From: Tetraselmis striata
Taxonomy: Eukaryota > Chlorophyta > Chlorodendrophyceae > Chlorodendrales > Chlorodendraceae
Length of the DNA stretch: 64,000 nucleotides
Assembly (NCBI GenBank): GCA_006384855.1
Contig: VCJN01001508.1
Span: forward strand, 248,001 to 312,000
Direction: 5' to 3'
Position 1 is the stretch's first letter. The number at the start of each line of letters is the position of its first letter. The notes under the pieces are model-generated. The model was not told the origin of the DNA. It worked only from the letters and a program-made list of their open reading frames with translations, and ran no database searches. A program made the position numbers and the translations under genes. Positions 48,752 to 58,869 of the stretch are shown piece by piece.

Positions 48752-49150
48752 CACAGGGGCGCTGCTGTTGGTCAGCAGAGGGCGAGTGGTGCAGGCAGTA
48801 CAGAGGGCACAGGTTCAGGGGTCCGGGGAGGCACTGCGACGTCGCGGCTCTGCCGCTCTCACGGCTGTTAGTGGGCCCCCTTCGAGGCAAGTCCTCGAGC
48901 GGCTGTGGTTTAGGCTCCCCCGGCACGTGGGCAGCAGTAGTGGGCGATGTCCTTCGTGTGTGTTCAGATGGCGGAGGAATGAGGGGTATGTCATAGGTGT
49001 GTGGGCTAAAAGGGGCAAGGAGTGTGTTTGGCAAGGGTGGGTGGGTGTTTGGGGGGAGGGGGAGGAGGGCAGTGATGGCAGGTTCCCGGAGTGAAACTGG
49101 GCCAGGTAGTACCTGCGTGTGCTAAAAGATCTGCTCATGAAGCCGGCCGT
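47416..49150. other. Region between PIG-C and prefoldin genes
   Basis: About 47700-48080 is AT-rich with no exon. R3 copy 2 lies at 48085-48165. A pair of similar 70-base segments (near 48650 and 48880) flanks a (TG)n tract at 48727-48752. Minus-strand frame 48093-48635 is open but unrecognised. The divergent promoters of PIG-C and PFD5 should lie at the two ends of this stretch. Confidence 0.4.
48085..48165 (-). repeat. Dispersed repeat R3, copy 2
   Basis: Minus-strand copy with ACAGGGAGAGCGTCCAGAG, AATGCACGGAAAGTACTGGG and GCCTACATTTAAGCAGAAC. Confidence 0.75.
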
Positions 49151-49200
49151 CTATAGGTAGACGCATGCAGGCACGGGGGTGGAAATTCAGCCAGGCACAG

Positions 49201-49390
49201 GGGGGGGGGGGGGGGGGCGCTAGCCTGCGCATCCCTCCCCAGGTATGCAGGGAAGAGAGAAAGGGCGGGGGGGGGGGGGGGAGGGGGGGGCGGGGGGGGG
49301 GGGGGGGGGGGGGGCGCTGGCCTGCGCACCCCTCCCCAGGTATGCAGGGAAGGGAGAAAGGGCGGGAGGGGGGGGGGGGGGGGGGGGGCT
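49201..49390. repeat. Cluster of three long G homopolymers upstream of PFD5
   Basis: Runs at about 49201-49217, 49268-49313 (interrupted by single A and C) and 49368-49388. They are separated by two copies of a segment with CCTGCGCAYCCCTCCCCAGG and TATGCAGGGAAG, so the unit of about 115 bases is itself duplicated. Confidence 0.85.
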
Positions 49391-49458
49391 GCCCCTGCTC
49401 TGAGCACCTGCACTGAGCCTCTTGCCTTGACGCGTGTAGGGGCTCAGGGGCTTGCACC

Positions 49459-50399
49459 ATGGCAGGCAAGGACAACCGTGTCGACCTGACCACGCTGCTC
49501 CCGGAGGAGCTGGCGGGCCTGCGAGAGCAGTTTGAGACTGAGGTCCAGAACCTGTACCAAAGCCTGCAAACGATGCAGAACATCGCGACGAAGTACTCGC
49601 ACTCCGCGAACGCCATCAACGACCTCAAGCAGCAGGAGCCGGGCAAGTCGGTGCTGCTGCCGCTCACGTCGTCCCTGTACGTTTCTGGGGAGCTGGAGGA
49701 CCCCAGCACCGTGCTCATCGACGTGGGAACCGGCTACTACGTGGAGGTGCGCCCATATATCACCTTGGCAGACCCGCCCGCTCCAGTACAAATTCAATCC
49801 AATTCCCAGTCTGCATTCTTGCTGCACCCGGCTCGTCTTGCTGAATTTAGCGCAAGTTGATTATTTTATGTTGAAACACGTGCCTGCTGTCTTGTGTCGC
49901 CTCCGCCCACTGCATGCCCATTCCGAATTCATTTGCATTTCGGTAAATCGTCTCTTTCCGGTCGGGACACTCAGCCAACATGGGTTCAAGTGGGCACCAT
50001 TCGACCACCCCACCGTGTCATGGGGTCTTAGCTTCAGGTAGATTAAATTGCGCGGAGGGAAGATTTGCTGTATTCAGTCACATCGGGAAGGATTAGTTCC
50101 CGCTTGCTTGCGTATCTGCGCCGAAGCAGCGTGGATACGTTTGCCCAGTCCGAAGGTGCTTCTGCGTTACCCGTACCCCATCGGCTGACCCCTGCCATCT
50201 TCACTGCCCCCCCCTACCCCAGAAATCCTGTGACGAGGGCAAAGACTTCTGCAGCCGCAAGGTGGACATGCTGCAGAAGAACATCCAGAATCTGCTGCCA
50301 CAGATCCGGCAGAAGCAGGAGCTGATGAACCAGGTGGGCAGGGTGTACCAGATGAAGATGCAGCAGCAGCAGCAGCAGCAGCAGGCGGGCGGCCAATAG
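49459..50399 (+). CDS. PFD5: Prefoldin subunit 5
   Basis: Alpha-type subunit of the hexameric prefoldin chaperone, which passes unfolded actin and tubulin to the cytosolic chaperonin CCT. Two exons, 49459-49746 and 50223-50399, join in phase to give 154 residues, the same length as human PFDN5. The N-terminal coiled-coil helix (residues 8-50, LLPEELAGLREQFETEVQNL) leads to the family signature PLTSSLYVSGEL, then VLIDVGTGYYVE at the end of exon 1. Exon 2 supplies the second helix (KDFCSRKVDMLQKNIQNLLP) and ends in a run of eight glutamines and AGGQ. The intron has a GTGCGC donor and a CCCCAG acceptor. TGTAA lies 30 bases after the stop. The start is the first ATG and fits homologues. The poly-Gln tail is the only unusual part. 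Confidence 0.93.
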
Positions 50400-50428
50400 T
50401 CGTCCCATGTTACTTAAGCGCGGTGTCA

Positions 50429-50433
50429 TGTAA
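50429..50433 (+). terminator. TGTAA polyadenylation signal of PFD5
   Basis: TGTAA 30 bases after the PFD5 stop, the usual chlorophycean distance range being short. Confidence 0.6.
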
Positions 50434-50439
50434 TTTGTG

Positions 50440-52017
50440 CCTAATCTGAGCAGCGGGTCGAAGCTGCACCTAGAGGACAAACAAACCTGCGGCTGTCTGG
50501 AGCTCTATGCTGACAGTGCGCCGAGCCAGAGACAAGCCACGACGCAAGCGCTAGTGGATTGAGGGACAGCCCAGGGCTACAAGAAGGAGGGGTTGGGCAA
50601 CACAGGAGGCAGGCCGGCAGCTTGAGCTGAAACAACACATTGTGTTCTCGCCGCGCTTAGAGATAGCATGCCCTCAATACAAGCTCAGTCTGGGCGGTGG
50701 AGAGCAGCGGACTAGCACGTTGTAATCAATTTCAACCTAATTTGAGCCCATGTTGTCAGTCCATTCACCACACCAGTGTGTCGTTGAGTCTTTCCCATCA
50801 CTGGGGGGGGGGGGGGGGGGGGGCACACGTACATATGTGGGCCTGATAGAGGTAGATACACGTGAAGATTAGAACGCAACTAAGGATTAGTGAGATCTCC
50901 GCAAAATGCTCCCATAATATATGGTACGATACTGGGAGCTACGGGTATACCAGTATTGTACTTCAGCCAGGTGCGGGTAGGCATCCAAATACCGCACCAT
51001 GTATACATCATGACAGATATTTCATACAGGATGTCTCACAGGGCATGACCCACAGTCATGCTGACATGCAAAGCTCGGCGACACGGTGCCATTGGATGCC
51101 CTTTGCCTCCCCAGTGTTTTTGTCAGCGCCACTCTGCTGAGGGTGAGTGCCTGCCGGGTGCTGTCTTCTCCAACACCGGCGGGCGGCGGATTGGACGGTA
51201 TTCAGCATAGTCACTAATTCACTTCTCACAAGGGAGAGCGCTGAAGGACTGCTGGCCGCAGCAGCGACGGCAGCAGACGCGACAGGAAAAAAATGGGCTG
51301 GTCACATCCTTGCAATGTGAGCTTCACTTGGTTAGCCCCCCTCCCACGTGAGCGAACTGCTGTCATCTACAGAGCTCCAGTCTGCCCACTGGCGGCCACC
51401 GGGTAGCAGAGCGAGGGGGGACTGGGTGAGGCGGAGTGCAGGTACCACAGGGGGTGGCGCTACTTATCGCAGCTTGCATGCTCGCGCTGCCTGGCCGCCC
51501 CTGGGTCCCGCCGCAGTGCCTCCCTCCCTACATAAGTCCATAGCCACGCTGTCCATGTGCCAGCTGACCGGAGGCCATCACCGCGCGAGAGCGGTTCAAA
51601 CGGCGTAAAAACGCGCTATGTCAAGAGGCTCAGACCCCGCTGTGCCCCTCCCCGCAGTCTTCCCTGTGAAGCTATTGTGAGCAGGCTACCTGTCACCATT
51701 GCAACTGAGCACCGGGCCCACGGTGGACCGCTCTGCCTGGCTTGTCCGAAATTACACTTTAGAAGCTTATTCTGGTCTATTTCACCTTCAATCAGCATAT
51801 CCTCTCGCCAGCGCGTAGTCTCTAGATAGTCGGGAGTCTGCCCCCGGGGTTTGGTCGTAGACTCCACTTGGAAACGCTTTCACAGCGCCGGGGAGTCTTC
51901 CGAGCCTTGGCGAATTCGCCTTGCTCCATGTCGAGTGCCGTCAGTGCGGGCGCCACCGTCCAGCACCAGCCGCACCGACGCAGAGAGCAGTAGCTACTGC
52001 GGTGAGGATGGGGCGGG
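50440..52017. other. Spacer, possible 3' exons of the minus-strand secreted ORF
   Basis: A G run of about 21 bases lies at 50803-50823. Minus-strand frame 51616-51867 has protein-like text (ETTRWREDMLIEGEIDQNK) and could be an exon downstream of the ORF at 52018-52290, but no phase-consistent splicing was established. Confidence 0.3.
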
Positions 52018-52290
52018 CTAGCGGGGGGCGGGGGGTGGCCCCGCCCCCTCGTGAACCTGGCAGTTGTAGCGTTTCGAGTTGCGGACGCAGAGCCGCCCGG
52101 CCGACTTCACGATCACACGCGTCGGAGAGCCGCGCAGGCGGCGACGGGCCCCCTCCGCCCGAGGCAGCTCCGCATGCTTGTCCTCCAGTCCCGGGGGCGC
52201 GACATGGCGCGCCGTCGCGTGCGCGGCGGTCAACAGCAGCAGCAGCAGTATCGGCAGGGCCGACAGCCGCGTGGTGGTCCTCGCCGTCAT
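52018..52290 (-). CDS. Possible first exon of a secreted protein
   Basis: Starts at an ATG at 52290. Residues 1-27 look like a classic signal peptide: a short basic start (MTARTTTR), a hydrophobic core (LSALPILLLLLLTAAHA) and a small-residue cleavage region. The following 60 residues are Arg- and Pro-rich and hold two Cys (RLCVRNSKRYNCQVHEG). The leucine run comes from a CAG/CTG repeat in the DNA. No known domain. The C-terminal Pro-rich part may already be intron. The opposite strand is also open (51921-52535) but with less natural composition. Confidence 0.35.
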   Translation of the reverse strand: MTARTTTRLSALPILLLLLLTAAHATARHVAPPGLEDKHAELPRAEGARRRLRGSPTRVIVKSAGRLCVRNSKRYNCQVHEGAGPPPAPR

Positions 52291-52299
52291 TATTCCGTC

Positions 52300-53386
52300 G
52301 GTCCACCACAGGACGGTGGGCTCACTTTCGGTTGCTTACTCGCGGACTCTTACTCGCGCGGGTAGCTCGGAACGCCTGGCAGCTCGTAGAGCTGACGAAG
52401 TTATGCTTTCACGACGAACTCCTGACGGCTGGCGATAAACTGAGTGCACGGGCGGTCGCGCGTCAAAGGTCGGAGCGCTTAGGTCTGGAGAGTACGCGCA
52501 GCACCCGGTTCGTTGTGAAACGGCGCACGCAGTGAACATATTACTGTCAGCAAGTTCCATCAAGTGAAGGACGAACAGGTCGCATGCAAGTAGTTATTAG
52601 CGTCGCTATTACATACTGTATATATAAATATTCTGCGCCGCGCTAGTTGCTGCGCTAAGACAATGCTACAAGCATTAGACGCTACAGGTAGTAGGGTACC
52701 CGCTGGTTCTCCTTGATGAGGCAGCCGCGAGCTGGTTTCGGAGCTTATCAAGAGTCGGTACACGGATCGCGGGCACGCTCGAGCAGGTTTCTGCTCAGGG
52801 GATACAGGTACTCGCTCCGAAACCACTCGCCTACTGTTTTTCCGCGGCGCCACCTTCCGCGCGCGGCTGATCAGCATCGAAGCACTACTGCGCGCGATTA
52901 AACTGACCTCCGTCATGTCCTCGACTCCTCCAGAGTGCCGCACAGCAGAAACCCACCGCATCGTTCACCGTATTGTGCAAGCAAGCGGCGAGGTCCAGAA
53001 ATGTTGAGCGCCGGCCGTGCGACGGCGTATGCTGCCCTTTCCCGCGGCGGCGGCCGCGGCCGCGCCGTCCCATCACCCATGCCCCACACGTGCCGCACCG
53101 CGACAGCCACAATTCCCAGGAGCGGCGACGCGCCAAGGAATACAAGGCAAGCCATTCCGGGCGGTGTAACAGCGGCACTGCACGTACTGTGTAATGGGGG
53201 ACTGCCGCAGGCCGATAATTTCGCGGTGCGTGACCACAGACGCTCCGGCGGGCGGCGGCGGGCACCCGTGTTCAACGGCGAGGCGCGCCGATGTCGTACT
53301 CCGCCGGCGGTAGTACTAGCGGAGGCGCAGACCGGGGTCGCCCCGCAAGGCTCGAAGGTGCGGCGCTCCCGACGTCCGACTGATGC
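52300..53386. other. Region upstream of the GNAT gene
   Basis: GC-rich with open frames on both strands (52935-53399 plus; 52560-52961 minus). The plus frame includes an Ala/Arg/Ser-rich stretch (SAGRATAYAALSRGGGRGRA) that could be a chloroplast transit peptide for the GNAT gene. This is unproven. Confidence 0.3.
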
Positions 53387-54899
53387 ATGCACGCAATGAC
53401 ATTGGAACTGCTTATCGGGAAGCTCTCACATGGCTGCCAACGACTGCCACGGGCACAGCCTCTCCCCGGCGGCCTGCAATTCCACATCGCGACCACCAGC
53501 TCTGAGTTCAGGTGCGCGGCAGGCAGCGCCACGCTCCTCAGGGCGCGTTCCATGCTGACCTGTGCATGTGATGTGGCATGTAGCTTTTGCCATGGCTCAC
53601 CCATCTACCCCCCCGCCTCAATGTCCAGGGCCACCGGTTACCTGCGCTCACACGCATTCAACTCGGATTTCTCGGAGGACCGCTCCGAGTTTGTGCGGCG
53701 TTCGTACCAGCGCATGAAGGGCGACATGGAGTGGAACGCTGTCGAAAACAAGGTTCTCTCCCCCTCTACCCGGCACGCCCGCCCTGCCGCCGGGCCGATT
53801 TGTTCAGGCTGCTGCTAGATGAGGCAAGCGTGCCGCAGGAGGGACGGGTAGCATGTGGGGTGATGAGCGTTTCCTGCGTCTGCAGGTGGCGGGCACGGAG
53901 ACGGGCTACGAGGGGGTGCACGTGACATGCCTTATTGCCACACTGCCCTGCGCGGGTGCCAGTGGCGCGCCCGAGCTTGAGACCAAGCTGCGGGCGGAGC
54001 TAGACCCGACGTGCTTGCTGCCTGTCGACGAGCAGCACCCCGTCCCCCGGATGGTGGTCGCCAGCCTGGACATCAACCAGGGGCCCCGGCTGCCGGCGGA
54101 GGAGCTGGCCGGGACGCGCCCTGAGCAGCGCGACCCCGGCCCCCGGAGGGCATACCTCTCCAACATCTGCACCGCTGCCCCTATGCGGCGCCTCGGCGTG
54201 GCGGCCGCCCTGATAGAGCATGCGTGCGCGGTGGCGCGGCAGCAGGGCGTCACGGACTGCTACGTGCACGTTGCGGACGACAACCCCGGGGCGGAGCGCT
54301 TGTACACGCAGGTGCGCCACTCCCACAGATGGCCCGCCATCATCGTGTGTGGGCGAGGCAAGGGGGCCTGCCCCATCGCAAGCAATATGGTGTGGTGCAA
54401 CAAAGGGGCGGTGCGGTGTCAGGTTGGTCGGCTGGGATAACCTTACGGCAGACCTAGGCTCATTATCATCCTAGGACGCCTTAGGGTTTCAACACCGCAG
54501 AACCCCACATCAGTGCATTGCTGTTTGCTATGGGTATGACCTTACACACCAATCCGACACGCAGCGAGGATTGACCTATCTCAAGGTGAGCATGACTTCG
54601 GGTTTGGGCAGCAGGTTCAGGCCACAATCTCCCAGTCGCCTTGCCTCTGAGAATTGGCAATGAATCCAGGAGTGCTTTCCTGTGCAGCGTCACCTGCCTG
54701 TGCGCACTCAGCTGCCAGGGCGGGATTGTGTTTGGGCTTGATGCCCCCTGAGAAGTGCTCCCTGCGCACGCGGCCTGGCCCCGCTTGGCCGCATCACTGC
54801 CATCAGGTGTGCGGATTTGTCCTGGAATCGGAGGAGACTGCGAGCGCCGCAGCCAGGCGTGGGCGGCCCCGGCGGCAGCTGCTGCACCGCACCCTGTAA
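53387..54899 (+). CDS. GNAT-family N-acetyltransferase, probably plastid-type
   Basis: Predicted to transfer acetyl from acetyl-CoA to an amine, possibly protein N-termini or lysines in the chloroplast, as for plant plastid GNATs. Exons end or start at 53511, 53629-53752, 53886-54311 and 54807-54899, all phase-consistent. Landmarks are GLQFHIATTSSEF at the start of the domain, GYLRSHAFNSDFSEDRSEFV, RAYLSNICTAAPMRRLGVAA (with the R/Q-x2-G-x-G/A acetyl-CoA loop in the form RRLGVAA), VHVADDNPGAERLYTQ and the last strand VCGFVLESEE. The C-terminus is basic (ARRGRPRRQLLHRTL). The start used here (MHAMTLELL) gives a short leader. A true transit peptide may be encoded further upstream. TGTAA motifs follow at 54979 and 55004. 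The gene converges with the UBE2J gene. Confidence 0.82.
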
Positions 54900-54978
54900 T
54901 TACGATTGCGGCGGAGCGCGGCGGCCCAGTAGCTGCGGGGGCGAAAAGGTCCCGAGTGCTGACGAAGAGGCAGCTCCG

Positions 54979-55008
54979 TGTAATCGCTTGTGCCCCACTT
55001 ACGTGTAA
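54979..55008 (+). terminator. Two TGTAA polyadenylation signal candidates of the GNAT gene
   Basis: TGTAA at 54979-54983 and 55004-55008, 80 and 105 bases after the stop. Confidence 0.5.
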
Positions 55009-55009
55009 T

Positions 55010-55729
55010 GCAGCAGGCAATTGTTGTGCACAACCATGGAAGCACATTGGCGCGAGCAACACGAATGCACAATTTTCTATGCACCATTTTCACCACGTGG
55101 TGCTGAGCAATTATTTTTGGCTAATTGAAGCATCTCGGAAACTATTTCATGAACAGAGGAAGAATCAATGGCAATTGTACTAGCGGGGAGCAAATATGTA
55201 CACGGACTGCAAAATATAGTTAGAAAGACGCATGGTAATAAATCTAGGCAGATACCTATTGCAAACACCGCATTATTTGGATACATGACCATGTATATCA
55301 GGATCCAGACAGGCAGTTGTTACACTTGGCTGCACGCTAGCCGCTGCACGCTAGCCGCCCGCATCTCACGCCAAACAATGCAATTACCGCTTCACAGCCA
55401 AGTGGAGGCGAATTGCAAGGGTTCCCAGCCGGCCCCCACCCCACCGCCCGGTTTTCTCCCGCTTCTTCGTGCCGCGACATGAGGATGCTTGCGGTAACGG
55501 ACGCGGTGTGCTTGGTACATTATGATAGGGTTACAACATGCTAAGGTTATAGGGTTTGAGCCCGGAGAGGGCTCCTTTGTAGGAATGGGGAGGGAAGGGG
55601 GGGGGGGGGGGGGGGGGGGGAGGACACCCTCCCACCGGCTAGCCACCCATTCCTCGATCGCCCAATGGCACATTTGTCCATCTGGTTGCTGCGTAAAGGG
55701 GGAGAAGGGTTTACGTATGAACTGTAGGC
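55010..55729. other. Convergent intergenic region with poly-G
   Basis: Lies between the 3' ends of the GNAT and UBE2J genes. A duplicated 15-base TAGCCGCTGCACGC-type motif sits near 55340. A G tract of about 22 bases (55600-55621) and TTACA (55531-55535, TGTAA on the minus strand, 195 bases after the UBE2J stop) are the other features. Confidence 0.5.
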
Positions 55730-57939
55730 TCACAGTGGCAGAAGCTCATCCATTGAGACGTCAAACAGGACCATGATCTTGCGCAGCAGCAGCGCGGCGA
55801 TGGCCACCGACAGCGCGCCTGCCAGCCAGGTGAGCCCCTTGTCCTCCACGCTCAGCGCCTCGGGTGGCACGCCGCCATCGGCATAGGACATCGGTGCCGG
55901 AGTCACTGTTGACACCGGCCGCCGCGGCGCCTCCGCAGGGCTGCGCGGTGCCGCAGCGGCCGGCGGCTGCGCCGGGACAGCCGCTGGGCCCCGCGGAGCG
56001 ACTGAGGGCGCCGTCACCTGCTGCTCTTGCATGGCTGCGGCGGCGGCGGAGCTGTCCTGGGCCGACAGAGCTGCCAGCGGGGCGACCTGCACCGGTGGCT
56101 GCGGGGGCGGAGGCGAGGGCGGGGGCGAGGGCGAGGCAGCCACCGCATCCACCGCCTCCGGCAGCACCACAGCCTCCTGCCCCGCGGCCGCTTCCTTGCC
56201 AGCCTCCTCCACGCTAGCCGCTCCTAACGGTGCGGCACCTTCCGTCCCCACATGAACAGCCTCTGCCGCGTTACCATCGATAGCGGCATCGCCAGCGCCA
56301 TCGCCGCCACCGCTTCCCTGCTGGCCCTCCTCCTCCATGGCCAGCATTGCCGCATGCATCTCTGCGCTCAGCGCCTGCCGCTCCGCGCTGCCAAACGCAG
56401 GCACGTAGGCGCGCGACTCCGCCGCCAGCTTGCGCCGCTCCTCCTGGCTGAAGTCCTGCCGAAAGGGGGAGCCAGGAAGGGTTCAGAGCCGGGACTGCTT
56501 CAGGGGGTGAGGAGCTGAGAAGTGCCCATCTCAGGCTAGCAGGCCACATTAGCACACCAACAAACTGAAAAAGAAAGATGTCCTTAGGTACAGGTAGCGA
56601 TGTTTCGGGTGGAATGGAGGTGGGATTATGCAAAGCCTGGCAGCAAAAGAGAAATGGTCAATTCCTCTTTGATTTATTTATTTATCACCTGTATTCTTGC
56701 CAATCTGGCGGTTGGCATGTGACTGGCGAGCCAACAAAGTGAGAGCTGGCCTCACCATGATGAGCATGAATGGCTTTGCGGAAAAGGGGGGTTTATGGGT
56801 AGTGCTGGAGGTGCTTACCAGCGAGCCGATGGCGCCATTGCCGGGCGTGGGCATGAACGCGGTGAGCGCCACAAGTGCGGTGCGCACGCTCCAGGAGGGC
56901 TGCCAGTGCTCCGGGTGGTGCGAGGAGATGGACAGGCAGATTTTGGCGCTGGTCTGGAAGCGCCCGTTGGGGGTGAGCATCATGAAGGAGGGCGGCTTCA
57001 TGGGGTACTCCGGCGGCAGAAGGATGCGGCCGTGGTAAATGCCGCCCTGCGCACGGGTGGCGGTGGGGTTCGAGGGCTCAGGAGGTTTCTCACAAAGTCG
57101 TGCTTCCGCCACATATGTCCCAACAGGAGTGCTCGTAAATTTTGCAAAAAAAGGGAAAAGCCGAAATGGATTCGTCCGCGCGAGTCTGTCTGGTACTCTC
57201 AGCACTATCCGTTAGCAGAGTCTGAATGGGTTTCGGCTCGTACTTCCTTGGCTGCGGTCCGGGGGGGCGGGGGGGGGGGGGGGGGGGGTGGGGGGGGGGG
57301 GGGGGGTACCTCAAAGTCGGTGCCCGAGGGACCGCGAACCACAAAATGCCACTCGAAGAGGTTGTCCTGTGTTGAGGAAGGTGGGTGGGGACGGCGGGGT
57401 GGTCGTTGAATCAGCTCGGGCGGGGACAGGCCCGTAGCTTACAGGGTCGCCGCACAGTAGCTGTGGCGGAGTCGTTCTGCGGTTGTGCAGACAGCGCATC
57501 GCGGACATATCCGGACATTGCCGTACATAGCACGTGCCGAGTGACCATGAGCCCGCCAAGAGGCATGCCAGGGCGGCTCACCTCAAGCGCCTTGGCGGCA
57601 TACTCCCTGCTGCCCTCCTTCTGCAGCTCTTTTACCTCCTACGCGCAACAGTCGCGCAAGGTGTGTGAGTAGGCCTCACGAGTCGGCGGGCACCCCAAGG
57701 CACAGCGCTGAGCAGCGGTTGTTCCTGCTATACCGGGTATCATCACTGTTTCTGATGAATCACCCGAAACAATATGATATTCAGGACGTAATCAGTAGGA
57801 AAAGATACGTAGGGACCGTTACGCTACGACGTGGTATGTATTGCGACGACTGTCCGCCGGTGTACCCTTGGCATACGACACGCGGCCCCACCTGCAAGAT
57901 GCGCTTCACCGCGGGGTTGCGCAGGTTGTAGCTTGCCAT
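55730..57939 (-). CDS. Ubiquitin-conjugating enzyme E2 J type (UBC6-like, ER-anchored)
   Basis: Tail-anchored ER E2 that ubiquitinates misfolded ER proteins for degradation. Five minus-strand exons, all in phase: 57892-57939 (MASYNLRNPAVKRILQ), 57582-57638 (EVKELQKEGSREYAAKALE), 57310-57366 (DNLFEWHFVVRGPSGTDFE), 56819-57046 and 55730-56455, giving 371 residues. Exon 4 holds the E2 core: GGIYHGRILLPPEYPMKPPS, then KICLSISSHHPEHWQPSW with the catalytic Cys in KICLSI and the J-type HPEHWQPSW signature, then TALVALTAFMPTPGNG. Exon 5 starts DFSQEERRKLAAESR, continues as a long Ala/Pro/Glu linker (about residues 165-335) and ends in one membrane segment (WLAGALSVAIAALLLRKIMV) with a short lumenal tail. 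The linker is longer than in animal homologues. Intron 3 begins GTACCCC and runs into a 45-base C-rich tract. Confidence 0.93.
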
Positions 57940-58869
57940 CGCAGTAGACGGGTGGATGTGTCCTCTGATAAGATAGGGAGAGGTATGAAGCACCTGCGCG
58001 CACTAGCCTGCAGCAAGGTGAATGTGGTCGGTTTGTCTCGCTATGCAGGAGCAGGACGAGGGACAGCCAATAACGACTAGGGACAGCCACGCACCAGCAG
58101 GATCGGCAAGGACAGCGAGCAGAGGACACCTGGTCCTTGTAGGGTTAGCTCGGGGTTTCTTCTTCCGTGCTTCCTCGGGGCGCTGCCACCCGGTATCTTT
58201 TTACCCTGTAACCATACCGCCTAAGTTTTATTCGCCGTCATCGGAGGAAGTAGATTTCACGTACTATATTCACGTACCACCGATGACGATATGACCATGG
58301 GAAATCTCTGATGGAAAAAAAACTGATGTGACGATGACGACGGTATCCGTGCTTATTAATTACATAAGGGCTTTCACAAAAGCGCACTACAAGCGACGGT
58401 ATCCGTGCCCTGTATGTATGTACAGTCGCTGTAGGATGACCCTTTGTCGCGATGCTGCTGATGATACTACTGCGATACTACTACGCTTGAGTAGCGACTA
58501 CACGACGTCGCGCGCGAGCGTTTGTTGACTGTGCCCTTGCGACCGGGCGCAGTACCTGTAGTCACCCGGCCCACGAATTACGAATTATGTACTTTGCGTG
58601 CATTCTCTTGACGCTCTCCCTGTATTAACCAAAAAGTATATAATTACGACTCGCCGCACCAGCAAGGATTTTTTGTTGACCACCGCTGCTGAAGCGCTGA
58701 CCATCCTGTCAACGCCGCCGACTGTGCCATTGCTGCTGCTCCTGCTGCTGCTGCTGCTGCTGCACCTGGTCCTGCCGCCCTCGCCTCGCGCTGAAAAGCT
58801 GCCCTGCGCCACGCACATACCGCCTCTTGCGGAACTCTTCCCTCCCCCGCGTGTCCTGCGCCAGGCGCT
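57940..58869. promoter_or_regulatory. Divergent intergenic region between UBE2J and the membrane protein gene
   Basis: Should contain both promoters. It holds R3 copy 3 (58597-58645) and a CTG repeat (about 58731-58762) that makes a poly-Leu frame on the plus strand. No TATA box was identified. Confidence 0.35.
58597..58645 (-). repeat. Dispersed repeat R3, copy 3 (short)
   Basis: Minus strand reads ACAGGGAGAGCGTCAAGAG then AATGCACGCAAAGTAC, matching the first half of R3 copies 1 and 2. Confidence 0.65.

Noticed and set aside
55864-56255. Plus-strand ORFs opposite the UBE2J linker
   Set aside because: Shadow of a GC-rich Ala/Pro linker. The minus-strand frame continues a well-matched E2 protein.
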